A stretch of DNA of 64,000 nucleotides from Fibrobacter succinogenes (lineage in GTDB: Bacteria; Fibrobacterota; Fibrobacteria; Fibrobacterales; Fibrobacteraceae). The translations under genes were made by a program, and so were the position numbers. Positions 17,731 through 25,237 of the stretch are shown here, one piece after another. The notes under the pieces were generated by a model. That model searched no databases. It had not been told where the DNA came from and saw nothing but the letters and a program-made list of their open reading frames with translations. How positions within the stretch are numbered: the first letter of the stretch is position 1; the number at the start of each line of letters is the position of its first letter. The stretch lies in the NCBI GenBank assembly GCA_902779055.1, contig CACZAD010000007.1, forward strand, positions 248,001 through 312,000, read 5' to 3'.

Positions 17731-19500
17731 TTACTCGTACATTTTCTCGATTTGTTCGGCGTACCGTTTTTCAGCAACGGTGCGCCGAATTTTTAATGTG
17801 GGCGTCAAAAGCCCGGATTCAATCGTGAGTTCGTCACCAACCAGAGTCCATTTGCGGATCTGTTCCCAATGGTTGAGCTTTTCGTTGATGTGTTCGATGT
17901 GCTTTTGAATGGCTTCACGGACGAGTGGCGATTCAATCGCGTTCTCAATGGAATAGTCTTCGCTTTGTGGCTTGAGCATACGGCGGACGCCGACCGGATT
18001 AAGCCAGATGATGGCTGAGGCGAACTTGCGGTCGTTTGCGATGACTAACGCCTGCTCGATAAGCGGGTGACGGATGATTTCGAGTTCGATGGGGTTCGGG
18101 CTCACGTATTTCCCGGTGCTTGTCTTGAGCAGTTCCTTGATGCGGCCTGTAAAGTACAGGTAGCCATCATCGTCAAAGTAGCCTTGGTCTCCGGAGTGGT
18201 AGAATCCGTCTTCGGTAAAAATGTTGGCGTTCAAATCCGGGCGCTTGTGGTATCCTCTGAAGACGCTTTCGCCCTTGATCTGGATTTCGTTGTTGTCGCC
18301 GATACGGACTTGAAGGTGGGGGAGAGGCTTGCCGATAGAACCGGGCTTTATAGCTTGTTCGCAATTTGCGGAAACGACCGGCGAGCATTCTGTCATGCCG
18401 TAGCCTTCAAATACCGGAAGCCCGATGTTCAGCAGGAACCGCAGAATGGACTTGTTCAAGGCGCTGCTGCCCGAAATGATCATTCGGAAATTGCCGCCGA
18501 CGGCTTCTCGCATTTTCTTGTAGACGAACAGGTTGAAAATGCGGTGCAGAAGGCTCGGACATTTATTGGGATCTTTTATTTTCGCCATCTTGATGGCGTG
18601 CTTGATGAGGATGCGCTTCAGTCCCTTGGCGCGGTCAGCCGCGGTAGTCATGCTTTCGTAAAGGCGTTCGAGAATGCGCGGAACCACGATCATGATGGTT
18701 GGCCGGACTTCACGCAAGATGTGCGAAAGGTTCTTTGGATTGTCTCCGAAGTAAATGGAGACACCGCTAAATACGTAAAAGTAGACTGCCATACGTTCGA
18801 GAACGTGTGCGACAGGGAGAATGGTCAAGCAAGAATCTTTCTTTTTGTCGAAGTTGAAAATGGGCTTCAGATTCTGAATTTGTACCAACATATTCCTGTG
18901 GGTGAGCTCGACACCCTTGGGGCGCCCCGTGGAACCGCTTGTGTAGATGATGCTGAAAATGTCATCGGGCTGGATGGTCTGGAGCTGATTTTCGATCCAT
19001 TCGGCCTGTGCGGATTCCGTGAGAAGCTTGCTGCCTGCGCGGATCATTTCTTCCCAATAAATTCCATTGGCGGGGAGCGCGGAATCCTTCTTGATGCAAA
19101 TGATGGTCTTGAAAATCGAGAGGTTCTCTATAAGCGGTATGTCGAGGTCGTCGACGGAATCGATGATGAGAATTTTGATGTTCGCATCGATGCTTTGGTA
19201 TATGAAATTCTCGGATGAAATGTTCGGAAATAGGGGAACCGTTCTTGCGTGGTTCAGTTGTATGGCGATGTCAGCAATCATCCAGTCGGGAGCGCTCGGT
19301 GCGATGATGCCTACGCTTTCGTTCTCGTGCAGTCCGAGGTCATGGAGAACTAGTGCCAGTGCCAACGTATTCTTTTTGATCGTTTTTCTGGAATAGTGAA
19401 CCCACTCACCGTCTTTACGGTGGAACCAACCTTTGAAGGTTCTGCGGTCGCAGTTCGCAAGGAACATCGACGGTAGTGATGTAAACTGAAGCGTCTCCAT
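17731..19500 (-). CDS. Long-chain acyl-CoA synthetase (AMP-forming)
   Basis: 589 residues from the ATG at 19500. An in-frame upstream start at 19587 would add an unconserved Lys/Phe-rich 29-residue leader. The enzyme activates fatty acids to acyl-CoA through an acyl-adenylate. Motifs: P-loop YTSGSTGRPKGVELTHRN, VFEGYGMTECSPVVSAN, FYHSGDQGYFDDDGYLYFTGR, and the hinge/Lys region ELLKTSTGKYVSPNPIE. The layout is that of FadD15/FAA1-like ligases, with the long C-terminal region ending in TLKIRRTVAEKRYAEQIEKMY. No Shine-Dalgarno is seen. It converges with serA. Confidence 0.92.
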   Translation of the reverse strand: METLQFTSLPSMFLANCDRRTFKGWFHRKDGEWVHYSRKTIKKNTLALALVLHDLGLHENESVGIIAPSAPDWMIADIAIQLNHARTVPLFPNISSENFIYQSIDANIKILIIDSVDDLDIPLIENLSIFKTIICIKKDSALPANGIYWEEMIRAGSKLLTESAQAEWIENQLQTIQPDDIFSIIYTSGSTGRPKGVELTHRNMLVQIQNLKPIFNFDKKKDSCLTILPVAHVLERMAVYFYVFSGVSIYFGDNPKNLSHILREVRPTIMIVVPRILERLYESMTTAADRAKGLKRILIKHAIKMAKIKDPNKCPSLLHRIFNLFVYKKMREAVGGNFRMIISGSSALNKSILRFLLNIGLPVFEGYGMTECSPVVSANCEQAIKPGSIGKPLPHLQVRIGDNNEIQIKGESVFRGYHKRPDLNANIFTEDGFYHSGDQGYFDDDGYLYFTGRIKELLKTSTGKYVSPNPIELEIIRHPLIEQALVIANDRKFASAIIWLNPVGVRRMLKPQSEDYSIENAIESPLVREAIQKHIEHINEKLNHWEQIRKWTLVGDELTIESGLLTPTLKIRRTVAEKRYAEQIEKMYE

Positions 19501-19629
19501 GTTTTTAAAATAACATTCTATTTTGCAATAGCTCAAATTTTTTTTAAAAAAAGGTTTGCCGCGCGAAGTCCGTTTTTTTTGTTGCATCGGATGATTGCAT
19601 ATGAATCAAAATTTCGGTATATTAGAGGT

Positions 19630-19956
19630 ATGTTGAAAAGATTAAGCGATTACGAAAATGAACTTTTGAAAATGGTTGAGGCGGGGGCGCCTTTGACGGC
19701 GGAGCAGCTCTTGTCGGTGCGGACGCACATCGGCTTTTTTCAGCATGAACGCCTGGTTCACGAACTCGTGATGATCTTGTTTGCGCTTTTGACCGTTGGC
19801 GGGATTCTTTTCTTGGTGGTTGTGCCGGAAATACCGGTGCTTGCGCTTGACGTGCTTTTCTTTGCGCTCTTGGTGCCGTACGTGAAGCATTACTACGGGC
19901 TTGAGAATGGGGTGCAAAGGCTGTATGATGTGTACGATAAATTGGAAAAATTGTAG
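19630..19956 (+). CDS. Small membrane protein of unknown function
   Basis: 108 residues from the ATG at 19630, preceded by AGAGGT. A charged N-terminal helix (~40 residues, LKRLSDYENELLKMVEAGAP) precedes two closely spaced membrane segments (about 45-62 and 68-85) and a charged tail (YGLENGVQRLYDVYDKLEKL). I do not recognise a family. It diverges from the acyl-CoA ligase gene and ends in a repeat and terminator ahead of the converging serS. Confidence 0.7.
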   Translation: MLKRLSDYENELLKMVEAGAPLTAEQLLSVRTHIGFFQHERLVHELVMILFALLTVGGILFLVVVPEIPVLALDVLFFALLVPYVKHYYGLENGVQRLYDVYDKLEKL

Positions 19957-19964
19957 GAATGGCG

Positions 19965-19990
19965 ACCCCGGCACGATGGCCGGGGTGACA
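19965..19990. repeat. Short GC-rich palindrome, CCCCGGC...GCCGGGG-TGACA type
   Basis: CCCCGGC (19966-19972), ACGATG and GCCGGGG (19979-19985) are followed by TGACA. A near-identical copy lies at 52736-52763, and related palindromes that also end in TGAC(A) or ATAACA lie at 20077-20099, 42278-42300 and 52826-52850. Confidence 0.7.
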
Positions 19991-20004
19991 GTTCGGAGGC
20001 AATG

Positions 20005-20035
20005 AAAAAAGCAAGTCCGTGGGGACTTGCTTTTT
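20005..20035. terminator. Bidirectional terminator between the small membrane gene and serS
   Basis: GCAAGTCC-GTGG-GGACTTGC is flanked by six A on the left and five T on the right, so it can act in both directions for the two converging genes. Confidence 0.85.
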
Positions 20036-20075
20036 GAAATTCGATGGATCCCGTCTTGCCATAACAAGAGGGAGG

Positions 20076-20099
20076 TGCCCGGTCTAGCCGGGCATGACA
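20076..20099. repeat. Short palindrome GCCCGG-TCTAG-CCGGGC-ATGACA
   Basis: A 6-bp GC stem is followed by ATGACA, just downstream of the serS stop codon. It belongs to the same loose family as 19965-19990. Confidence 0.6.
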
Positions 20100-20104
20100 A
20101 TTCA

Positions 20105-21391
20105 TTACTTCTTCGGGGTGATGAATTCCATGCCACCCATGTACGGACGAAGCACTTCAGGAATCTTGAGCGAGCCGTCTTTCTGCTGGTAGTTGTCGCA
20201 GATGCCGACCATCACGCGCGGAGTGGCGAGACCAGAACCGTTAAGCGTGTGGAGGTAGACGTTCTTGCCGTTGACCTTTGTCTTGATGTTGGCGCGACGT
20301 GCCTGGTAGTCTTCGAAGTTCGAGCAGGAGCTGACTTCGAGCCACTTCTTTTCGACCGGAGCGTAAACTTCGAGGTCGTAGCACTTGGCAGCACCGAAAC
20401 CGAGGTCGCCCTTGCAGAGTGCGAGGCGGTGATAAGGGAGGCCGAGCTTTTCGAGGAGCTTTTCACCGAAGCGGGTAAGTTCTTCGTGGTCTTCGTAGCT
20501 GTGTTCCGGATGAGCGAAGTAGACCATTTCAACCTTGTTGAACTGGTGCAAGCGCAGCAGACCACGGGTGTCCTTGCCGTAGCTACCAGCTTCGCGGCGG
20601 AAGCAAGCAGAGTAGGCGCAGATGCGTTTCGGAAGTTCAGATTCCGGAATCACTTCGCCAGAGTAGAGGTTCGTGAGCGGGACTTCTGCCGTCGGGATGA
20701 GGAACAGGTCGTCATCCTTGTCGCAACGGTACATATCTTCTTCGAACTTCGGGAGCTGACCCGTGCCGCGCATGGTGTTGCGGGTAACGAGGTACGGCGG
20801 AGTGAATTCTTCGAAGCCGGCCTTCTGGTGTTCGTCGAGGAAGAACTGGATGAGGGCGCGTTCGAGGCGAGAGCCGAGACCGCGGTAAACCGGGAAGCCG
20901 GAACCAGAAATCTTGGCGCCACGTTCAAAGTCAAAGATGCCAAGGCGTTCGCCGAGAGTCTTGTGGTCGACGCGGGCGAAGTCATCGTTCTTGGTGTAGT
21001 AGTCAAACGGGATCGGACCGTCTTTTTCGACAACGTTATCGCTGGAGTCCTTGCCTTCCGGAGAACGCGGAGCGATGTTCGGAACGTGCATGAGCATTTC
21101 TGTCTGCTTGTAGTCAAGTTCCTTGAGCTTCTTGTCGAGTTCGTCAATCTTGTTGCCGAGTTCGCGTGTTGCGGCCTGGGCTTCGTCAGCGTTTTCGCCC
21201 TTCTTCTTGAGTTCGCCAATCTTCTTGGACTGGGCGTTGCGTTCACTCTTGAGGCGTTCGACTTCGGTGAGGAGCGGGCGGCGTTCGTTATCGACGGCAA
21301 GCACGTCACGAAGGCTTACGGTCGTATATTTCTTTTCGGTTTCAGCAATATAGTATTCCGGATTTTCACGGATTTTCTTAATATCAAGCAT
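20105..21391 (-). CDS. serS: Seryl-tRNA synthetase
   Basis: 428 residues, the usual length. It charges tRNA-Ser. The N-terminal part is the tRNA-binding coiled coil (about 30-110, RPLLTEVERLKSERNAQSKK). The class II catalytic core follows: GFEEFTPPYLV (motif 1), ACFRREAGSYGKDTRGLLRLHQF (motif 2, split by family convention) and HTLNGSGLATPRVMVGICDNYQ (motif 3). All class II motifs are complete. The gene starts at the ATG at 21391 in a spacer shared with the divergent esterase gene. Confidence 0.97.
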   Translation of the reverse strand: MLDIKKIRENPEYYIAETEKKYTTVSLRDVLAVDNERRPLLTEVERLKSERNAQSKKIGELKKKGENADEAQAATRELGNKIDELDKKLKELDYKQTEMLMHVPNIAPRSPEGKDSSDNVVEKDGPIPFDYYTKNDDFARVDHKTLGERLGIFDFERGAKISGSGFPVYRGLGSRLERALIQFFLDEHQKAGFEEFTPPYLVTRNTMRGTGQLPKFEEDMYRCDKDDDLFLIPTAEVPLTNLYSGEVIPESELPKRICAYSACFRREAGSYGKDTRGLLRLHQFNKVEMVYFAHPEHSYEDHEELTRFGEKLLEKLGLPYHRLALCKGDLGFGAAKCYDLEVYAPVEKKWLEVSSCSNFEDYQARRANIKTKVNGKNVYLHTLNGSGLATPRVMVGICDNYQQKDGSLKIPEVLRPYMGGMEFITPKK

Positions 21392-21579
21392 TTGATTGCC
21401 TCGGTTGAAAATATTTTACGGGCAACAATATAGAATATTTTCTTTGTTGTAGTTTTTTACACCGATAATTAGAAGGGCTTGGGAGTTCTTCTGTGGTTTG
21501 GATATACATTATTAGCGGGATGGTGTAGGGTATGAGTTGGATGACCATGAACAATGAAGAAATTCCAAGGAGTACAATA

Positions 21580-22728
21580 ATGAAATTTCTTTTGTTGCCC
21601 TTACTCGCTGTCTCATATGCCTTTGCTCAATGGGGTGGCGGTGGAGGAAAATCCCTAAACGACTACAAAAAAGTGTCTGTTTCTGGCAGAGACATCCATA
21701 TCTATGCGCCGTCCAATCTTAAGGCCAAGAGCCCGCTCTTGCTTTCATTTCATGGTATGGACCAGGATCCCAATTACCAGCAGGAAAATACTCATTGGGA
21801 AGCTGTTGCCGATACGGCGGGCTTTGTTGTCGTGTATCCTAGAGGTGGAACAGGGATGAGTACCTGGGATATCCGCGGCGATAAGGATACCAAGTGGATT
21901 GTGGAAATCATCGACAAGATTGTTCAGGATTATGATATCGATACCAAGCGTGTGTATATGTCGGGCTTCTCGATGGGCGGTATGTTGACTTACCACGCTA
22001 TGAGCAAGATTGCAGACAAAATTGCGGCCTTTGCGCCCACATCCGGTACGAATGTATTCGGAGCTTCAAAGGCCATGCGCCCTGTTCCTATCATCCATCC
22101 TCATGGAACGACTGATAATATTTTGGGTTACGATCAGGTTGAAGGCTTTATCAAGAATTACCGCGATCAGTTCAACTGCCCGTTTCAGGCCGAAGTGCAG
22201 AATAACTACCCCCATCAGGGTGAAACGGCGACGATGTACACTTGGGGCCCCTGCGATAAAGGTGTCTATATCAAGCATATGAAGCTTGAAGGACGCGGTC
22301 ATATGCCTTCGAAAAACGAGGTCTCGGATATCTGGAATTTTGTGAAGCAGTGGAATTTGGATGGCCGTATTGATGATGCCCCTGCACCGGAATCTTCTTC
22401 GAGCGTAGCGGAGTCTTCGTCATCCGAAACTGCGAATACCTCCAGCAGCGTCAGCTCTGAAAGTTCTTCCAGTTCTAGTGCCGAAATCACCTCCAGTGCT
22501 ACAGGTCTCCAGCCTATGGATCCTGGCATGCGTTCGATTGCCGTGTTCAGCTCTGACAACCACATCGTCGTCGCCAATGCGCAGGGTAAATCCATAACGG
22601 TGTTCAACAGCCTTGGCCACATTGTCTGCACGACTCGTGGTCTTGGAAACCAGCAAAGGGTTTTCACCGGCGCCAAGGGCATGTACATCGTGAAGGTCGG
22701 CGGCAGAACATTCAGGACTTCGCTCTAG
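21580..22728 (+). CDS. Secreted CE1/PHB-depolymerase-like esterase with Ser-rich linker and C-terminal sorting-like domain
   Basis: 382 residues from the ATG at 21580, chosen because AAGGAG (21567-21572) precedes it and a signal peptide (MKFLLLPLLAVSYAFAQ) begins there. The alpha/beta-hydrolase domain (~30-265) has LLLSFHGMDQDPN, the nucleophile elbow GFSMGGM (Ser131) and a late His in GRGHMP, typical of the LpqC/feruloyl-esterase type CE1 group. A poly-Ser linker (~270-305) leads to a 60-residue C-terminal domain ending in KGMYIVKVGGRTFRTSL, which resembles a type IX secretion tail. It probably removes acyl or feruloyl groups from hemicellulose, though the substrate cannot be told from sequence. 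Confidence 0.86.
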   Translation: MKFLLLPLLAVSYAFAQWGGGGGKSLNDYKKVSVSGRDIHIYAPSNLKAKSPLLLSFHGMDQDPNYQQENTHWEAVADTAGFVVVYPRGGTGMSTWDIRGDKDTKWIVEIIDKIVQDYDIDTKRVYMSGFSMGGMLTYHAMSKIADKIAAFAPTSGTNVFGASKAMRPVPIIHPHGTTDNILGYDQVEGFIKNYRDQFNCPFQAEVQNNYPHQGETATMYTWGPCDKGVYIKHMKLEGRGHMPSKNEVSDIWNFVKQWNLDGRIDDAPAPESSSSVAESSSSETANTSSSVSSESSSSSSAEITSSATGLQPMDPGMRSIAVFSSDNHIVVANAQGKSITVFNSLGHIVCTTRGLGNQQRVFTGAKGMYIVKVGGRTFRTSL

Positions 22729-22754
22729 AACCTGACGGAATTGCAACATTGAAG

Positions 22755-22780
22755 GCACTCCCTTGAGGAGTGCTTTTTTT
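22755..22780 (+). terminator. Terminator after the esterase gene
   Basis: GCACTCC-CTTGA-GGAGTGC is followed by seven T. Confidence 0.9.
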
Positions 22781-22809
22781 CACTTTAAGTTTTTTTATAA
22801 ATTTATCCT

Positions 22810-23322
22810 ATGTTTTTTAGGAACGTAACTCGTTTGCTTTGTCTTGTGGCTGTAGTTTTTCTGACCTCTTTCTTGTCGGGCTGTTACAGCTTTACCGCAT
22901 CTACGCTTCCGAGCCATATCAAAACGGTCAATATCCACGAAGTCGAAGACAAGACGCTCGACCCGGTGCTTGCCAACAATATCCATACTGCAGTTGTCGA
23001 TATGTTCAAGAAAAATGCGGGTGGTGTACGCTTGGTCAATGGCGAAGCCAATGCCGACTTTGAAATTACATTGTTGAGCTATTCGAATAAGCCCGAAAAC
23101 TACAACAGCAATAGCGACGTGGAAACGTACCGCGTAACGATTCGTGTGGAAGTCAAATTTTACGATAACGTAAAAGAACGCATCATCTACGAAAGCAAGT
23201 CCCTCTCGGCGGATGGTGTCTATGACGTCCAGGCGAACGAGACCGAAGACCGCCATGGTCAGACGCGTGCTGTCGAAAAGCTCCAGGACCTGATTGTTTC
23301 GAACGCCCTCGCCAAGTGGTAA
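22810..23322 (+). CDS. lptE: LptE-family LPS assembly lipoprotein
   Basis: 170 residues. The lipoprotein signal peptide ends in the lipobox LSGC (Cys25). The mature part begins YSFTASTLPSHIKTVNIHEVED and contains FEITLLSYSNKPENYN and YRVTIRVEVKFYDNVKERIIYES, the pattern of the LptE family of Bacteroidetes and relatives. LptE plugs the LptD barrel and helps place LPS in the outer leaflet of the outer membrane. Its gene stands alone between two hairpins. It supports a diderm cell envelope for this organism. Confidence 0.85.
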   Translation: MFFRNVTRLLCLVAVVFLTSFLSGCYSFTASTLPSHIKTVNIHEVEDKTLDPVLANNIHTAVVDMFKKNAGGVRLVNGEANADFEITLLSYSNKPENYNSNSDVETYRVTIRVEVKFYDNVKERIIYESKSLSADGVYDVQANETEDRHGQTRAVEKLQDLIVSNALAKW

Positions 23323-23343
23323 TGCTTGTGCTATAAAAAAAGC

Positions 23344-23379
23344 GACTCGGCAATATCGATGAGCGAATCTTGCCGAGTC
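23344..23379. terminator. Hairpin after lptE
   Basis: GACTCGGCAA and TTGCCGAGTC form a perfect 10-bp stem with a 16-base loop, without a T run on the right. A run of A on the left would let it act on the minus strand. Confidence 0.5.
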
Positions 23380-23487
23380 TAGGGTTGGTTTGGAGTATTA
23401 CAAATATGCTTAATTTCTTATGCTTTGTTAAGCCCTAAAGCCAAATTTTATTGAAAAAAAGCAAAAATTGGTGACAAATGGACCAAT

Positions 23488-23973
23488 TTATAGGACATCT
23501 TGCAAAGTGATCGGCTTTTCATTGAGCAGGGCTTCGGTGAGCGTGCTGCCCTTATAGGTCAACTTTAACGAGAAAAACGGTTCGCCTCGTTCGAGGAGCG
23601 CGAGGAATATCAGGTCTCCGTCCCAGTGCGGAAGTTCCTTGACCCTTTGCTTGTCGACCCATTCGAGGACGCCTTCGTCACATTCCTTGATGGTTCCCGT
23701 AAATTCGGTTGCGGTAAACAGGTGCATAAACTCCGTCTGGTCCATGCCGTCGCTGATGAACGTGACAATGCCGCGGTACTTGGGGCGGATGAGCGTGAGG
23801 CCCGTTTCTTCGAGTGCCTCGCGGTGGATGCAGTCTTCGGGTGATTCCCATTCTTCGAACTTGCCGCCGATGCCGATCCACTTGTCCTTGTTGATGTCGT
23901 TCTTCTTCTTGATGCGGTGGAGGAGCAGATATTTGTTGTCTTGTTCGATGTAGCAGAGGGTTGTGTTGATCAT
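23488..23973 (-). CDS. Nudix hydrolase (MutT/8-oxo-dGTP diphosphatase-like)
   Basis: 161 residues from the ATG at 23973; a further upstream in-frame start at 24027 would add an unconserved leader that overlaps the divergent promoter region. The Nudix box is complete: G-G-KFEEW-E, seven residues, then REALEETGL. FHLFTA-type core strands (EFMHLFTATEFTG) and CDEGVLEWVDKQRVKELPHWDGD resemble the MutT group with 8-oxo-dGTPase activity. The true substrate cannot be told. It is divergent from the anti-sigma kinase gene. Confidence 0.88.
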   Translation of the reverse strand: MINTTLCYIEQDNKYLLLHRIKKKNDINKDKWIGIGGKFEEWESPEDCIHREALEETGLTLIRPKYRGIVTFISDGMDQTEFMHLFTATEFTGTIKECDEGVLEWVDKQRVKELPHWDGDLIFLALLERGEPFFSLKLTYKGSTLTEALLNEKPITLQDVL

Positions 23974-24033
23974 GCGTCTAAATATAGAATTGTTTGCGTT
24001 TTTGCACATTTTGTGGTGATTTGACAAAAAAAA

Positions 24034-24062
24034 TTGCCATAAATGCGATAAGAATGTATAAT
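24034..24062 (+). promoter_or_regulatory. Sigma-70-type promoter of the anti-sigma/STAS pair
   Basis: TTGCCA (24034-24039) and a perfect TATAAT (24057-24062) are 17 bases apart, and the ATG at 24103 follows 40 bases later. Confidence 0.65.
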
Positions 24063-24102
24063 TATCGTATGAATTTTGAAATGTTTAGCGGGTACTGATA
24101 CA

Positions 24103-24516
24103 ATGCAGAATTTGGAGAAGGAAATAATCGTAGATTCAAAGCTCGAAAATATCGAAACGCTTACGCATTTTGTCGAAAGTGCTCTTGAGCCGTATGACCC
24201 GTCGCCCAAGGCGATGATGCAGATTAGCGTGGCGATTGATGAGTTGTTTAGCAATGTTGTTCGTTACTCAGGTTCTTCGAACATGAAGCTGATTCTGAAT
24301 GTGAACGAGGATGTGCTGACGGCGACGCTGACTTTTATTGACGAAGGGATCGAATACGATCCGCTTGCCAAGAAGGATCCCGATGTGAAACTCCCTGCAG
24401 AAGATCGGGAAATCGGCGGACTAGGAATTTTTTTGGTGAAAAAGACGATGGATGGTGTTGAATACAAACGAGATGGTCAACAGAATATCCTGAAAGTTGT
24501 AAAAAAACTTAAGTAA
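24103..24516 (+). CDS. RsbW/SpoIIAB-like anti-sigma serine kinase
   Basis: 137 residues from the ATG at 24103. It is an HATPase_c domain of the GHKL type: N-box QISVAIDELFSNVVRYS, G1-like LTFIDEGIEYDP and G2 region REIGGLGIFLVKKTMDGVEYK. Family members bind ATP, phosphorylate a STAS antagonist and hold a sigma factor or another partner. It is followed 31 bases later by a STAS-domain gene, the usual kinase/antagonist pairing. No sigma-factor gene is nearby, so the regulated partner is unknown. Confidence 0.9.
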   Translation: MQNLEKEIIVDSKLENIETLTHFVESALEPYDPSPKAMMQISVAIDELFSNVVRYSGSSNMKLILNVNEDVLTATLTFIDEGIEYDPLAKKDPDVKLPAEDREIGGLGIFLVKKTMDGVEYKRDGQQNILKVVKKLK

Positions 24517-24547
24517 CTAAAGGTTTTAAAAAAAGAGAGGCTTATAT

Positions 24548-24844
24548 ATGCAAATCAAAAAGAATATTGATGGTTCTGTTGAGTCGATAGCTTTGGAAGG
24601 TCGCCTGGACACGGTGACGGCTCCATTGCTGGAGTCTGAAATCCAGGGCAAGCTGGATGGTATCACGGAACTTCAGCTGGACTTTGCCAAGTTGGCTTAC
24701 ATATCTTCTGCGGGGCTGCGTGTGCTGCTCTCTGCTCAAAAGATTATGAATAAACAGGGAAAGATGGTCATCAAAAATGTATGTGCCGAAATCAAGGAAA
24801 TCTTCGAGATGACCGGCTTTTCGGATATTTTGACTGTTGTCTAG
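24548..24844 (+). CDS. STAS-domain anti-sigma factor antagonist
   Basis: 98 residues, a single STAS domain of normal length. The conserved phosphorylation region reads LAYISSAGLRVLLSAQK; the first Ser after I is the usual target of the partner kinase. AAGAGAGG precedes the ATG. It is co-transcribed with the RsbW-like kinase gene and should switch partner release by its phosphorylation state. Confidence 0.9.
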   Translation: MQIKKNIDGSVESIALEGRLDTVTAPLLESEIQGKLDGITELQLDFAKLAYISSAGLRVLLSAQKIMNKQGKMVIKNVCAEIKEIFEMTGFSDILTVV

Positions 24845-24912
24845 TTCTTGATAGATAGCTGAGACTGTTTGCGTTAAACAGGGAATAATGCAAACAAATC
24901 TCTGTGAATAAA

Positions 24913-24938
24913 GCCCTCGGGAATACCCGAGGGCTTTT
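24913..24938 (+). terminator. Terminator after the STAS gene
   Basis: GCCCTCGGG-AATA-CCCGAGGGC is followed by four T; a perfect 9-bp stem flanked by AAA. Confidence 0.9.
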
Positions 24939-25000
24939 ATAATATGACCGGCGGCTCGATTGCAATTTACACTGCGAAACCTCGCCGCCTCTCGCTTCCA

Positions 25001-25020
25001 TCGCCGATTAATATCGGCGA
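25001..25020. repeat. TTAATA-loop hairpin, copy 1
   Basis: TCGCCGA-TTAATA-TCGGCGA, perfect 7-bp stem. It is followed after CTCCA by GCTCACGA. Confidence 0.8.
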
Positions 25021-25037
25021 CTCCAGCTCACGACAAT

Positions 25038-25073
25038 CGCGTCATCCTGAACGCGAAGCGTGAAGGATCCAGT
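25038..25073. repeat. Palindromic repeat GTCATCCTGA...GAAGGATCCAGT
   Basis: The termini CGCGTCATCCTGA and GAAGGATCCAGT surround the hairpin ACGCGAAGCGT. Related copies lie at 46685-46722 and, in reverse orientation inside a coding region, at 28313-28348. Confidence 0.75.
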
Positions 25074-25076
25074 CAA

Positions 25077-25115
25077 TTACTTAACACCAATCAGAGACAG
25101 GTCGCGGACTGCACC
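25077..25115 (-). pseudogene. ilvD: Ghost of an ilvD 3' end
   Basis: Read on the minus strand, the stretch encodes [12 protein letters not shown] and a TAA stop, identical to the last 12 residues of the functional ilvD that ends at 25238. The DNA differs in seven of the 12 codons, all synonymously, including TCT versus AGC for Ser. It therefore comes from a diverged ilvD allele that was once under selection, not from a recent duplication. Confidence 0.85.
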
Positions 25116-25178
25116 ATGTGACGACCGGCGGCTCGATTGCAATTTACACTGCGATACCTCGCCACCTCTCGCCTTCGA

Positions 25179-25198
25179 CGACTCGTTAATACGAGTCG
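25179..25198. repeat. TTAATA-loop hairpin, copy 2
   Basis: CGACTCG-TTAATA-CGAGTCG, perfect 7-bp stem with arms unrelated to copy 1 but the same loop. It is followed after CCCTACG by GCTCACGA. Confidence 0.8.
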
Positions 25199-25237
25199 CC
25201 CTACGGCTCACGATTATGACCGGCGACTCGACAGTTA

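Larger units (their letters stand above)
24945..25237. repeat. Duplicated repeat-rich spacer between the STAS gene and ilvD
   Basis: No gene is seen between the terminator and ilvD. The spacer holds two copies of a ~49-base block (24947-24995 and 25122-25170) beginning ACCGGCGGCTCGATTGCAAT that differ at about three positions. Each copy is followed by a TTAATA-loop hairpin (25001-25020 and 25179-25198) and GCTCACGA. Between them lie a GTCATCCTGA...GGATCCAG palindrome (25038-25073) and a ghost of the ilvD 3' end (25077-25115, minus strand). Confidence 0.85.

Noticed and set aside
19579-19629. Longer N-terminus for the small membrane protein
   Set aside because: The ATG at 19630 follows AGAGGT and the extra residues overlap the divergent leader.
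24021-24026. TTGACA as the -35 box of the anti-sigma gene
   Set aside because: It is 30 bases from TATAAT; TTGCCA at 24034 has the proper 17-base spacing.
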